In this document: piece by piece, positions 1-12,400 of the stretch
How the letters are laid out: each line of letters starts with the position of its first letter
Numbering within the stretch: position 1 is the first letter of the stretch
From: Cystobasidium ongulense
Taxonomy: Eukaryota > Basidiomycota > Cystobasidiomycetes > Cystobasidiales > Cystobasidiaceae
Assembly (NCBI GenBank): GCA_022835595.1
Contig: BQUP01000004.1
Coordinates: forward strand, 1,178,001-1,242,000
DNA: 64,000 nt
Reading direction: 5' to 3'
Program-made: the position numbers and the translations under genes
The notes under the pieces: generated by a model
Told to the model about the DNA's origin: nothing
What the model saw: the letters and a program-made list of their open reading frames with translations, nothing else
Database searches by the model: none

Positions 1-253
1 TGTAGACTTGCCACTGACATTCTTCGATATAGATCCCCACATACTCAAACACAGATCCGTAGTCGGTCCAGCAAAGCGATTATCACTAACTTCCGAGCAA
101 GTCTTCTATCAGTTTTGCATTCAAGAAGGAATAATGCCATTGAATGGGACGACTAATCTTGAACATATGGAGCTAGGCGTACAAATTCTAAATGGCAAAG
201 CGGGCGAGCTCAGCATAGCTGAGATGCAGGCTATTAGAAGCAGTCTCTACTGA
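1..253 (+). CDS. Aldo/keto reductase, C-terminal end (partial)
   Basis: Open frame entering from the left edge and ending at a stop at 251-253; only about 80 C-terminal residues are present. The stretch reading PLNGTTNLEHMELGVQIL matches the C-terminal signature of NADPH-dependent aldo/keto reductases, where the P-L-x-G-T-(S/T) turn and following helix help hold the cofactor. The bases tgtag at 1-5 look like an intron 3' end, so the visible part is probably the last exon. Substrate cannot be judged because the TIM-barrel catalytic residues lie outside the window. Confidence 0.7.
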   Translation, partial: VDLPLTFFDIDPHILKHRSVVGPAKRLSLTSEQVFYQFCIQEGIMPLNGTTNLEHMELGVQILNGKAGELSIAEMQAIRSSLY

Positions 254-558
254 GCTCTGGCATTACAGTACTCGGTCTAGTCACGTCCACCCGATACGCA
301 GACGGTTCCGATTGGAAGCCTGGCACCATTCCGAGGCCGGGCCGCACCCAAACTTCCCCTTTTCTATCAGCATTACTCGCACACGGTCCACGAGCCACGA
401 TGACTGCGCTCAAGCATGCTCAACTTGCAATGTTTCAAAACATCTTTCATCGATCTCGCGGATTTCCTTTTATCTCTCTTCCAGCAAGTGACGTGACGCA
501 CTCACCATCTGCATCCAACGCGAAACATCTAGCTCGACAAGCACGTCTGCATTAAAAT
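254..558. other. Intergenic spacer
   Basis: Spacer between the aldo/keto reductase stop and the F-box gene. It holds the 3' end of the first gene and the promoter and 5' leader of the second. I see no RNA gene, repeat or further coding exon. Confidence 0.6.
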
Positions 559-1550
559 AGTAAGCATCAATTCAAGCAAGTTATTTTGTGTGCGCATACT
601 GATATACCCCCTTAGTGTCTTTGCAACAAATGCCTGTAGAAGTCTTGCGCAAGATCTTCGATGAACTCTTTCATATAAACGAAGCTTATCGATGGACAAC
701 ACCACGTCTACGTTATATTGAATGGATGACCGTCTGCAAGCTGTGGCACCCGCTGATGACGGAGCTGCTATACCGATCAGTGCGCCTTGAAAATCTCGAA
801 CAACTCCGCCTATTTTCAATTTCAATCAAGAAACAAAAACAATACGCTCTTAGCATTGAGAACTTCCATTTCCGCGACAGTATCCCCAATAGAATGAGTA
901 GTGCCGCATTCACGCGCATACCCTTCACTCATCTACGCTCGATGAAGCTGGTCAATGTCCACATACACAAGATAGCACCTCGTTTCACTATGTCTGCCCC
1001 GAGTGTCACCTACCTCGAATGCAAGGACGCTTCGTTCGCTTGCAAGGATAGCTTGAAACGCTTTGTGAAATGCTTCACCAATTTAAAAACTTTGCATCTC
1101 GAAGGTGTTGGGGCGGATCAAGCAAATTTCTGCGAAATGCTACAAATCGTTGGAAGCAAGCTAGAGCAGTTCTCACTATCAGCAAACGTTCACGATCTTG
1201 AAATATTCCTCGCACTCATCCCAAACGTGAAGCGGCTCCATGTCCGGATTCACTCGAAACTCGCATGGACGCTTCTGTCACCTCACACCATACCTCAAAC
1301 TTGTGAAGAAATGTCCTTACAAAGCGCACACCTCCCTTTCGTGATGGAGATGATGACTTCGCTCGCAGAACCCAATTTCATGCCAGGGTTGAAGCGTTTC
1401 CCACGTATCACTTGGGCTTCGTACCGCGGCGAGAGGCCGAATATACTCCAACTAGTCTCAATCACGGCTTTGAAAGAGAGAGCCCGTGCAGCTCTTGCGG
1501 AGAGAGGTGTTGAATGGAAGGCAGAGGACGCAAGTTTGATCACCCTGTAA
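559..1550 (+). CDS. F-box domain protein
   Basis: The N-terminus (LQQMPVEVLRKIFDELF) is an F-box helix: a Pro followed by spaced Leu/Ile/Phe, as in subunits that dock targets to SCF (Skp1-Cullin-F-box) ubiquitin ligases. The remainder, about 270 residues, has leucine-rich spacing (L-x-x-L-x-L) of the sort seen in fungal F-box/LRR-like proteins, ending ...DASLITL. No ATG precedes the F-box in the open exon except the internal Met (bases 630-632). A canonical intron 560-615 (gtaagc...cttag) would join A559 to TG616-617 to make ATG-TCT-TTG, i.e. a start codon split by an intron. Starting at the internal ATG would remove only five residues. Target unknown. Confidence 0.7.
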
Positions 1551-1739
1551 GGGCTAGCAATTGGGTTGCGCTTGGAAGAACAGAGCATAGATCACTTTAC
1601 TCTAGGCAGCTCTATAGGATGTTTTGCTACCTGGTTTGCTCTGTGTAGGTAACACTAGCTTTTATTAGTCTTTGAGTACATTTTTAACATTCATGTCTCA
1701 TTGTTGTCTATCTGAACCGAAAACATCGGATGCCCTGCC

Positions 1740-3188
1740 TCAAGCCACAAACATTGGATCACGTTCGTAGTAATGTATGACTTTGTCGGTACTGGCACAA
1801 CTAGTCTTTCCAGTTTGATCAACAGCAGTCAAATTGAGGTTTCGCAAATTTCCGTTCGCATGCGAATAGTACCTGCAGGGCAGTAGCCAAGGTCAGAGAA
1901 CGCAACAGCACGGAAGATCATCTTGCGTACCAGACTTCCGAGAGCTCAGTTCGACCGCTATCACTGGTGCCTTGTCCAGCGTCCGTAGCGTTGTAGCGTG
2001 TGCCGGAGCATCCGATGTATGGAATAGCGCCAGAGGCTTTAGTCAAAGCATCTTGTATGGCGGATAGACTGTACGTTGTTGTGTTTGACGGAACAATGCC
2101 AGCTGCTGAGAGCCATTCGTACGTCGGGTATTTCTTGTAAGCGCCAATGGCGTTCTCGAAGAAGTCTGGGATCTCTTCATGCTCAACGTATTCTTCACCG
2201 TAACATTCTGTTTGATACTGGCTGAAACCTGTGAAGAAGCATGTCAATTGGCTGCCGAATGAGTCGAGAGTGAATCAATTGCGCACATGTTGCGTGTTTC
2301 TGATAGGGTGTCGAACAGGTTAGTTAAGTAGTTGCATCTATAGGAACAGTATAGAGCGTCTTACAGAGTACTCATGCATCCAGAACTCGTCATTAGATGC
2401 ATCGCGGTTGATCCAGTATCTACGAGGCTCAGTGTTAGTAGATCTCGACAGAAGCATTGCACCGCTGACTGACTGACTTGTTCATATACTCCAAGAGGTC
2501 AAGTTTCTTGAACATATTCAGAAGGCTGGTTCCAGTTACGTTGCCGTTGTAGTCATCAAGCTGTATTCCTGAAGCCGATACGTTCGGGCTTCTGCTCACA
2601 TGACATCTTAAGTATGTTCTCCTTCATTTCTCGCAGACCCGTCCACTTACGGATTTGGGTCATACTGCCTGCCGACATCGCAGTATCCGGTATAACTTCC
2701 GTTGCAGAAGTCTGGCCAAAGACCATGCAGCTGGTAGGAATACGTAGTCAGCATCACTAGGTTCTACAAGATGAGAGGTTGTACACATACAGTCCACGAG
2801 TCCTGAGGCAGCTTCTGGTCCGGCTGAGTGTAGGTGTTCCAAAATTGGGTTGATACCACCAGACCGCCTGTAAGGAAAGTTTAGGTCTTGTCGCCAGCGA
2901 GCTCCATCTTCCGTGCTGAACATACCGTATGTCTCCACGCAGCATGAGTCCACCTGCCAGCACCAAGGAGTTCAGTAAAAGGATGTTACGGGAAGGGCCG
3001 ATCTCACACACCATCATAGGATCTTGCTCCGGGCAACTGGGAAGTTTTGCTTGCAGGACGCATGAATGGTTTGCGGGCTGGATGAAGCTGTACGGTAGAG
3101 GTGAGAAGCCCGCCTGAGCGACAGCTTCGCGAACGAACACCGTCCCAATCGCTAGAAGACCTGCTTGTCGCATCATCGTGTATGTCAA
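1740..3188 (-). CDS. Secreted ribonuclease T2
   Basis: RNase T2 cleaves single-stranded RNA through 2',3'-cyclic phosphate intermediates; fungal members are secreted or vacuolar. Nine exons rebuild the family in frame: 3188-3012, 2953-2926, 2867-2791, 2730-2651, 2591-2478, 2419-2365, 2299-2287, 2228-1931, 1872-1740. Residues 1-25 or so form a signal peptide (MMRQAGLLAIGTVFV...). Then come CCVETYGG, QFWNTY, the CAS-1 motif HGLWPDFC with catalytic His, and CAS-2 FWMHEYSKHATC with catalytic Glu, Lys and His, followed by ECYG, PTYEWLSAAGIVPS and EVWYY. Paired cysteines of the family are present. Exon 7 is only 13 nt and encodes the K-H-A-T of CAS-2. Start may be 3188 (MTYTMM) or 3176. Stop TGA at 1742-1740. 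Confidence 0.93.
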
Positions 3189-3448
3189 TAGTCGCCGGAC
3201 ACGTGATCGATTCTCGCTGGAATGCGCTGAATGATGGATCTCAATATGGACCTAAAGCAAAGAGCGAAGGTGTGAAGGCTTCGAAGCTCTTTGTGACAAG
3301 AGTTCTTCAGTTGATCATACAGCTTTGCGCATGTTCGTGCACTAGTGCGTCTGGCGAGTTTTTCTTTAGCTGGCTGGAACGTTTTGAGCGGCTCGACCAT
3401 GTGCTTGTGCTTCCCGGTGGCGGAACAGCCGAAGTGACGATGATTACA

Positions 3449-6400
3449 CTACGCCGAAGCGATGATAGCGCTAGCATGCACACATATTCGTTGAATAGAC
3501 GAGAACCGTAATATTTGGTCTTGATGAATCTGCTTCTTGGTAGCCTGCCAGTGAGTACTAGCCTGCCTGCATTCACGTGCCACTTTATCCCGCGAAGCTG
3601 TATCTTGTAAACGATGATAAAGTTTTGCACACTTCGTTAAATCTTCGACCTGTTTAGTCGGACTTCCTAGCGTTCTTCTTTCACCTGCAGCTTGAAGTAA
3701 TAAGGTTGTCGCTTCATGTAATGCTTCATCGCCTTCTCCTCCGGCAGTCTGACATTCCTTGATAACCTCGTCAACTAAAGCCACTAATGTGTCCGCTCTC
3801 ACTTCCTTCGCATACGCGATAAGATCCCCATCTAGGCTGCCGAGAATATCCGCCCAGACTTCGTTGAGTATTCGAAGAGCTCTGTCGCACGTCCTGAAGC
3901 CGATTTGTACACGGACAAGGACAAGCGACGACCGCCAATACAAGCGCAAGAAGCCTTGACCATCGGATAATGACGATAGCGCGCAAGCCCTGACAGCCAG
4001 AGGTGATGCAGCAGCATACTCCGAGATGCTCTAGATACCGAATGAAACTCATTAGACTGGTCCGAAGAAAGAACTACCTCCTTGCAATTACAACTCACCA
4101 GGAACTTTTCGCCTCGTTGGATCAAGCTTTCAATTTCTCCAATCAGGCCAGATTCAGTCTTGACCTCCACGTCTACCGTCGGAAAGCCAAGTGCACTCTT
4201 CTCGATCCCATCCGAAACTCTTCTAGGAAAATCGGTTCCTGGTACCGCTGGAGGGCAGATACGGTCGACTTCCTCGATTAGAGTATCGTTTTCACTATAG
4301 TAGATTTTGTCCCCAAGTCTCAGCCTCTGTGATCAAAGTATCCAGACTGTCAATAAGAGATTACGAACCTGCGGAGTGCTTGAATACGAAGTATTGTGTA
4401 GATCCCCCTTTGCCATGTTTGGATATCTCGCACCGTATGGTTGGTACGTTCGGGGTACATCATTTCGGCCAACAACATGGCCAGTGCTGTATCAAAATGA
4501 CCTTGGCGAGCGAGCTGGGCAGCAAACATATCCTTGTTTAGCGTTAGAACCACAATGCATGCTAAAAAGACGTTGCTTACAGTCTCTGTTTGCTTGCAGC
4601 GCATCGCAATTTTTGCTCCGTTATACGGGTCTATGTCGCCCCGCTTCGTGATAGATCCCAGCAGCTGATACGTATGTGCGAGATCTTCCGAGCCTGACAG
4701 GGAAAAGTGTGTCAATATTTCACACGCAATACGGGGCCACCAGTGGAAATTACGAGCAACATACCCATTCTCTCCCATAAATCAGCACAAGTAGCCAACC
4801 ACCCAATCGTATCCAACCGATTCCAACGGAGTCTTTTCTGTTGAGCGTCTGCACCTGCATTTAACGCATCTTTGCCTTGTTGAGCAGCTAATTTTTTCTC
4901 TTTTCTTCTTTCTTTAGATGATAAATTCATTTTTTGATTCGCTGCAAAATAGGTCAATGCTTTTGCTCGGAGGAGATCGAATATGAGTGATGGTAATGGG
5001 ACGCGCTGCAATGAAATGTCGGCATAATCTAACAAGCATGCCATTGAATGTATCAGGGACACAGATTAAGACTAACACTCACCGTAGAGATGCCAAAGCG
5101 AATATCCCATAGATAATCCATTGGTGGGACATACCCACCATAGTCTTCTTTGCCAGCATCTGCATGCGACGCATCACCATGAGCACCGTCTCTATATTCT
5201 AATCTCTCACTACTATCTTCAAAGCTAATTCTCTTCAAAATACTAGTTAGAGCATTAAGAGTAACAAGATCAGAAGTTTGTCTAGCAATTTTTGAGCCTT
5301 CAGTAGCGGCTATTCTAGCAGCTTGAAGCTCTTCATGCATCAAATGAAATTGAGCTAAATTAAGTAGAGCTTGTTGTCTCATTCCTCTATTTGCTGACGT
5401 TCCTCCAGCTAATGGAAAAGTCTCATAATCAAAAAATCTCTGCATCCGATCTAAAGATAAAGAATAATCGTCTTTACGCATCGCTTCTTGGTATTCTTCA
5501 AACAACTTTGTGCGAGTTTGGAGCGTATTTGCGTCTGATGCGATGGCCTCCGTCACTGCGAAGAGAGTGCGTTCTTCGAGATCTCGCTTGCTTGAGTTGG
5601 AAACTGCAGCCCATACGAGCAAGTCATCGATGAGCTCTTCTGTTGCCGCAAATGTCATCATGTTGAGATTGAGATTTGCTCGACGCAGCCACATGCCGAG
5701 AGGAGATGTCCGGTCTAGGAAAGCTACGTTGTTAGGCTGAGGAATAGTATTCAGGTGTTCAGCAGACTCTTTGGGATAATTGCGTATCTTTTGCTTACAT
5801 TGTCGAGGTCACCTAGGAGCACCCGAAATTCCGATAAACTGGCAAAGAGAGCTTCGGAGCGCTCTTCTTCCATCCGCTTGATATCAGATAGGACATTGGT
5901 ATACAGCTTGTGAGCGAGAGGAAAGGCGCCTCTTGTACGGTCCGGAGCTTGTCCATCTATATTGAAGGTAGTCATGAATATCTCCTCTTGCTCGATGATG
6001 GGCGTCGAAGGTAGCGGATGAAGAGGAGGAGCGTGTGAGAATGGAGGTGGAGTGGCAGACGATGTTTCCGAGGCTGTCGCCACTGCAGTTGCTCGAGATG
6101 TAGAACGGCGCAGTGAGCGAGTGCTGGTAGATGGAGATACGGAAGCTCGCTTCGAGGGTGTACGCGCTGCTCCTCTCCGACTTGCTTTTGGTGAGGTTTT
6201 CGATGCACTAGCACTAGCAGGTGGGGCGGGCGGCGGAGGAACTAGAAAGGCAGACAGATTGTATATATCGGTTACTAACCTCTCGAGGCATTGTGGAGGT
6301 TTGGCAACCTATAGTGAAGCAGCGAGCAGGTCAGCACTCTACACGTTATTCATGACTATAAGCCTACTGAAATGAAGGCTTTGCACACCTCGTGTATTTG

Positions 6401-6650
6401 TTCAGTCAGATAGCAGTATGCATTGACTATGACTTCTTGCGGCAGGATCAGCAGAGCAGCATCTTCCGGGTCCGAGGTCGACTTGAGCGTTTCTCGAGGT
6501 TTTGAGATGGACAGAAGACCGAGGAGATGCAGTAGAGCGAACTGGGTTGATATCGGTACATTGTGTCAATGTCAGCTTGTTGCGTTTGTGAACTAGGCCA
6601 GCAAGGCGACGGCGCACCTGCTGCGCCTGGAACGGCCTGGGCGAGATCAT
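3449..6650 (-). CDS. APC5: Apc5-like anaphase-promoting complex subunit (TPR protein)
   Basis: APC/C is the ubiquitin ligase that destroys securin and cyclins; Apc5 is a TPR scaffold subunit of its platform. First exon 6650-6618 (MISPRPFQ), then 6541-6389 (FALLHLLGLLSISKPRE) and 6308-6280, followed by a Ser/Arg/Ala-rich linker about residues 100-150. The Apc5-like core reads FLDRTSPLGMWLRRANL, matching the family's SP-x-G-x-x-x-R-R, then after an acidic stretch RQQALLNLAQFHLMHEELQ and ARIAATEGSKIARQTSD, the TPR signature of the ANAPC5 domain. The last exon (frame 3949-3449) is helical with DRALRILNEVWADIL. Several exon joins in the C-terminal half were not traced base by base. Identification rests on the TPR core; another TPR protein is less likely. 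Confidence 0.72.
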
Positions 6651-6885
6651 GTCGCATCAATTGGCGGTGGTTGTCAGCTGCTTAGAATGTCCATATCCTC
6701 GTAGAGTGCTCAGTCGTCGAGATACAAGCATGCTTGCATTTGACTGTTTTCATCCGAGCCCAAAGACGATCGACGAGAAGCAACACCCGAACACCGACGT
6801 GGCTTCTTCACCTCTGCTCTGTTTTCATCACATTGGACACACACTATACCGCTGCATCCAATCCCACACCACTACCGCGCACACC

Positions 6886-8032
6886 ATGGCGGGCCGCGTG
6901 AGCTACAGCGCCGTCCATCAGACGCTGGGAAGCCTCGAGCAGTTCGCGCGACAAGCTGTCACTGCAGCATCGCCGTCATTGAATGGATCATTGTGGGCCT
7001 CGACAAGCCGCAGCACACTCACACGCACCTCCATGCCGGCTGCAAGAGTCCTGCAGGCTACCTCGAGCCGCCTCACTGCTGCTGCACCGTTGCCGCTGGC
7101 TTCAAGGACACCGCCAGCGCGCATGCAGGACGATGCTTCCCAGCTCAGCCGCATGCTCTTCAAGCAGGACACACGCCCAACAGGACAGACGAAGCTCACT
7201 CGCCGGATAGCAAGGCTTTACTCACGCCGTCCAATGCTGCGGCAGCTCAAAGGTCTGCGCCTCCACTCTCTCCATTCACCCGCTTCAAGCCTATCCAGGC
7301 CATTCTTCACATCCTCCTTCAGAGCCTACTCTTCGAACACAAACACCGATGGCTCGTCATCTTCATCTTCATCGATACCGCCGGAAACAGAAACAAAACC
7401 CGGTCTCATGGGCAAACTCAAGGAACTTACCCGGAAATACGGATGGGCAACAGTAGTTGTATACTTCTTGTTCTCTGCAGTAGATTTCGGGGCATGCTTC
7501 TTCCTCATCAATCTAGTAGGCGCCGAGCACGTACGTAAAGGGCAAGACTACGTTCTAGATGCGTTAGTATACGGCACTACGAAGAAAATAGATGTCGTAG
7601 CTCAAGCAAGTGAACAAAATGGAAATGGTATACTTGGTTTCTTGAAGAGTTGGAGAGAGAAACATAAACTTGAAGATAATGAGAATGTAAAAGATAGCAA
7701 GGGCGCTTCGGGAACATCCAGTGTTTGGGCTACTGCTGTGCTAGCTTATGGAATACACAAGACACTCCTATTGCCTGTCCGGCTGGGTCTGACGGCAGCA
7801 GCGACGCCTGCGATTGTCAAGTGAGCTTCTCCTGATTATCAGCATGAAGCCTTTCGGGATGTAAATTTGCTGATTCTCGAATTTGTGCTGTTGCAGATAC
7901 CTGCAAAGGTTCGGCCTAAATATCGCTCGGACTCCCATACCAGATTCAGTCAAGAAACGTGGCGCGCAATCTATAAAGAGCGGCAGAGAACGATTGGACA
8001 AAGCAAGAGAAAAGCACGGGAATTGGCTTTGA
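6886..8032 (+). CDS. FAM210/DUF1279-domain mitochondrial membrane protein
   Basis: Two exons (6886-7820 and 7897-8032; 356 residues). The N-terminus is Ser/Arg/Ala-rich without acidic residues for over 100 residues, as in a mitochondrial presequence. The DUF1279 core is KELTRKYGWATVVVYFLFSA followed by VDFGACFFLINLVGAEHV: K-Y-G, a membrane segment, then the D-F-G-x-C-F-x-L block. A second membrane segment (WATAVLAYGIHKTLLLPVRL) precedes a C-terminal basic helix. Members include metazoan FAM210A/B and fungal homologues, inner-membrane proteins linked to mitochondrial translation or morphology; the exact reaction is not known to me. Start at 6886 chosen because CACCATGGCG is a strong context and opens the presequence; an upstream in-frame ATG at 6649 is less likely. 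Confidence 0.85.
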
Positions 8033-8358
8033 TTTGGCAAAGACGAGACGAAGGCTTCAAGCTATGGCCCAAGGCTGAAAGCAGCAGTCTGTCAAAATAG
8101 ATCCCTCGTTATATGCATGTGCAACCATGTTGTGTACGGAAGCAGGCAAGCATACTCGTTAACGGCCTCAGATTATCAGATGAATGTACAATATTGAGTG
8201 GATTGGACGGATTTTACAAGGTCTCCGCGACACTCCCATTTCAATAACATTAACGCGACCCTTGCCGTCGAGATGTAATCTCTTTTGTATTGCGACAGCG
8301 GATAGTTTCATGCGAAGTGATGCTCTCGAGGAACGACCAATTACAATAGCACCAGTCG
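8033..8358. other. Convergent 3' spacer
   Basis: Region between the stop codons of two tail-to-tail genes. Only untranslated 3' ends are expected; no coding exon or repeat seen. Confidence 0.6.
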
Positions 8359-9029
8359 CTACCGCTTGGAAGCTGGGTCTTGCAAGATGGGTTCTCCAGC
8401 ATCGGCTGCTGCCTGCAGGCAGTAGAGTGACATGTCAGCATGCTTCCAACTGTCTATTGAGACGCTTTAAAGTCAGAATATGAGGCTTCAATGAATACAC
8501 ACACCTTCATCTGCTCGTACTGCTCTCTACGCTTCTCTTTTCCGCGAACTTCATCGACTTGTCTCTGTGATATTGATCATAGCATGACACGCGCAGTTTG
8601 ACGGTGGGTAGATGGAAAGAGAGAGCATGCCTTAGATAAGGCGTGCCACCTGTATCTATGCATTCTCACCTTCAACTCAGGCGAAAGCGACTGTGTTCGC
8701 AGCATCCAATTCCAGCATCACTCGATCAGCATCGCGCTTTCCCACAACCAACAACGCCATTCGCGGCATGGCACTACTCACATCGTACAGCTGCTTGTCC
8801 GATGGAGTAACGACTGTGGATGGCAGTCAAGTATCAGCTGGTGACCGTGCTTGCAGGGAATATCGGTGTTGTGCTCACCCTTCATCAACGCATATCCGCC
8901 GCCTGCGACTGGGAGGAGCAAACAGGTCAGCGCTGCTTGGGCAGGCAAAAGTAGCTGGCTAGACAGCGCGTAGAGCAAAGACAACCTACTGACGCCTCCC
9001 CAGAAAAGAGCTCGACCTATCCGTGCCAT
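8359..9029 (-). CDS. CBP4: Cbp4-like cytochrome bc1 complex assembly factor
   Basis: A 78-residue protein split over six exons, the longest 60 nt: 9029-8990, 8908-8879, 8813-8782, 8690-8670, 8564-8505, 8412-8359. All five introns are GT-AG and every join keeps frame. The product reads MARIGRALFWGGVIAGGGYA (one membrane segment with GGG), LMKGVVTPSDKQLYD, SLSPELKRQVDEVR, then a charged helix KRREQYEQMK and a short tail ILQDPASKR. The membrane segment followed by T-P-(S/T)-D-x-Q-L and L-S-P-E-L is the hallmark of yeast Cbp4, an inner-membrane chaperone for cytochrome b in complex III; the yeast protein is longer (about 170 residues). No exon is long enough to show up as a convincing open frame alone. 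Confidence 0.72.
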
Positions 9030-9446
9030 TGTGTGAAAAAGCTCAAGTTGACACAGCGCAGGTGGGCGGACTTCGCACTCTGGAAGATGCAGCTGGAATA
9101 CAGGTGGCAAAAGTAGCATACCGAGAAAGACGAGCTTCAAGTGAGATGGCAATCTACTGATGTGTCAAGACGACAGCACGACTGTGAAAAGGGTATTGCA
9201 CACTGCTTCTACCTTGCATTATTGTAAAACCAAAGGCCGTCATCTAAGCATTATCTACACCGAAAAAGAGGAAGAGAGAGAGAAATACACGAACCGCTAA
9301 CAAATTTGAAAATACCAGTCAGTATCCAAAGCTATAACCTATGTAAGTCATTTTGATGATGCTTATCGCACATAGAAATAACAGGATGTCACTTTTCCCT
9401 TTCTTATTCTTCTCAATTAGTTACTATTCTTTCCTGAGCCCAACTT
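9030..9446. other. Spacer between two minus-strand genes
   Basis: Holds the promoter of the Cbp4-like gene and the 3' end of the remodeller gene. A/T-rich with a purine run near 9262-9285 (gaaaaagaggaagagagaga-like). No gene seen. Confidence 0.5.
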
Positions 9447-12400
9447 CTATTCTCCAGCGTATTCCGAACCATCAGAAGCGACAGAACTTAAAGCATCATC
9501 ATCGTCACCGTCTTCACCATCTCCGTTCTCATCTTTGATCTCTTCTCCATCATCATCGAGTTTTGGTTTCTCTCTCCTTGGTGCGAGCTTGAATTTCATT
9601 CTGCCACCTGTTTTAGCAGGTGCAGGTGCCGCTTCTGTCGCCTCTGTCGCTTCTGCGATGGAAACATCACCCGCAGTGACAGAATCCCCGCCTTCCATCT
9701 TGACTTCTTCAGTTTTGACATTGGCGGCGGTACCAGTACCTCCTTCTTCAATCTCCGGCACATCAATCTCGCCACCATCGAAACGCCTCTGTAGCGTACT
9801 CATAAGGGAGGTCTTGACCTTCTTCTCAATAACGCCTTCTGACCCTTCGTCAATGTCGATGTTGCCAGCGAGCTCCCCTGATACTGCGGCTTGTGCGGAA
9901 ACTTGCTCATCGAGCGCCAGCTTAGTGTCTGCGAGCGCGAGCATGTCCTCCTTTAGAAGGCGACAACGAAACAAGTCAGTCATTTTGACAAAGTGTAAGA
10001 TCTGCCTTGAAAGCCTCTTACCTCGATCGTGCCCTTTGTCACAAACTTGTAAATCGTGACTTCTCGCTTCTGACCTATACGATACGTGCGGTCCATAGCT
10101 TGCTTGTCGTTGTGAGCTGAGATAGTTTTACAGGTAGAGTATCAGCGGAGCACTGCAAACTCCGAGATAGAACAAGGCACTCACGATTGAAGTCCATATC
10201 CATGATGATGACGGTATTAGCGGCCATCAGGTTCAAACCTAAACCTCCCGCTCTCGTAGATAGTAAAAAGCAAGTTATGCTATCATCTTCCGTAAACTCA
10301 TCCACGAGAGCTTGACGATCATTAACATGAGTCTGACCAGTGAGGACTAGATATTTCATATCCATCGTATCGAGTACTTGCTGTAAGATATTGAGAACCT
10401 GTACGAACTGACTGAAAATGAGAATTCGATCTCCTCTAGCTTTCATTTCTGGTAGCATTTGCTGAAGTTTATGAATTTTGCCTGCATCCATCCATTCATC
10501 GTTTTTAAGTGCATACTTGCCGAGAATCTTGAAAGGCTTCACAAGATTATGCAGTTCGAAATCAGTCATGATCTCCATATCTTCATAGCTGTGATAGGAG
10601 TATAGGCATTATTGTCAGTACGTAAACATGTCGCAGGACAGGAAGAACAAGCTTACATGTAGTCAACATTTCGATCAGCAAACTCCGGCTCTTTCAAGCA
10701 ATCCTTTGCCATTTGTCTGATCTTTTTATCGTCGTATATCCGCCTGAATAGCATAGGATGATTCGCCGCTTTTCTCAGATTCATAAGTATATTACTCGTC
10801 GTATTCTCCTGAACTGGTTTACCAGTTTTTGCTGCTGCTCTGCCTCGTTTCTTAGCTAATGGTGCTTCAACTGGTGTATTCGTTCCGCTTGGAGTATATT
10901 CGATGACTGCCTTTTTATGTTTCGCTAATATCTCACGGTAAATATCTCGTTGCGTTGGCGTCATCTCGCAGTATTCAATATGCTCCGTCTTGGGTGGTAA
11001 ATCTTGTAACACCTGCGCCTTCTTTCTCCGAAGGACGAAAGGAGTCATGACCTGCTTGGCAGCTCGTACACGCTGCCTTGTGAGCAAGTTCTTTTGCGCC
11101 TCAGCTGGCACCTTGAAGATCGCACGCAGACTCTCTTGTGCTTCAGAGAAGATATCTGGCAAAATAAAGCTGAGGAGGGACTGCAAAAAATAAAGCAAGA
11201 GACTTAGGGGAAGAGATGCAATCTAGAACAAGGTTCAATAGACTTACAACTAGTTCTTGCAAGTTGTTCTGTAACGGTGTACCAGTGAGCAACAAGCGCC
11301 ATCGCACCTTGATATCCATTAAATCTTTATATTTCTTGCTCTCGGCATTCTTAAGCTGATGACCTTCATCGAACACGCAAGCTTTAAAGTCCATCTTTTT
11401 CAAGAATTTCCGATCTTCAGAAGCACCAGTAGCCATATTATATGTTGTGACTATAACATCTAGCTCTTCCTGTTGTTTGAGGAAGAATCTAGCATCTGCT
11501 CTTTCTGCTTGATTGCCATAATATGCATAGACTTTGAGCGAGGGTGCGAAATTTTCGAATTCTCGAATCCAGTTGTCTAGTGTAGACGAAGGGACGATAA
11601 CTAGGTGTGGGCCAGCGACTTCCTTCTCCTTCAAATGAGCGACAAGTGCGATAACTTGAGCAGTTTTACCAAGACCCATCTCATCTGCTAAGATGCAGGA
11701 GATATTCTTGCGATAGAGCATATTAAGCCAATTAACGCCAAGGAGTTGATATGATTTGAGTTTGAAACCTTCCTTTAATAGTTTAGGTTGGGTATAGATA
11801 TAATCTTCGAAAGCTTTCTTGATTTCTGCACTTGCGTCTTGTTTCTTACTTTCTTCGAGAACGTCTTCGGAAAGCTCGGTCATTCCTGCTCCAATAGCAG
11901 CTGCTGAATCTTCCGCAGTCAAGGTGGTGATTTTGGCTCCCTCCGGAGAAGGCGCAGTTGATAGTCCAGCTGTTGGTGTAGTACCCGGAACAGTCAGAGT
12001 ATCACCCATAGAAGATTTCTTCTCCTCCTCTTCTGTTTTCATTGTAACGTCGTCAGTCTTCACCGAACCATTTTCAGTCTGTGCTGAGGCCTCTTCCGGC
12101 TTGATCTCCACCTTGAGGTCTCCAGTAGAAGCTTCGACCTTAATTTCAGCTTTTGGTTTGACATCTTCCGTTTCAGGTTCGGCAGAGGGACGCATTGAAG
12201 GAGTAGGATCAATCTTTTTGCCACCAGTCCAAATCTTCATAACATCAAGAAGTTCTTGTCCGATGCGATTACATTTTGCCAAGCATTCATCGGTTTGAGC
12301 ATACGACTGGCCGGGCACACAGGTCAGCATTGTCTCCGTGATAGTTTCTCCGGAGTATATTGCACTATGACTCACATGCATCAAGTCGACGTAATTGTCA

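Noticed and set aside
713-928. Minus-strand frame inside the F-box gene
   Set aside because: It is a shadow of the F-box exon; no motif or start context.
6649-6885. Upstream in-frame extension of the FAM210-like gene
   Set aside because: Extra residues look random and the ATG at 6886 has a better context and opens the presequence.
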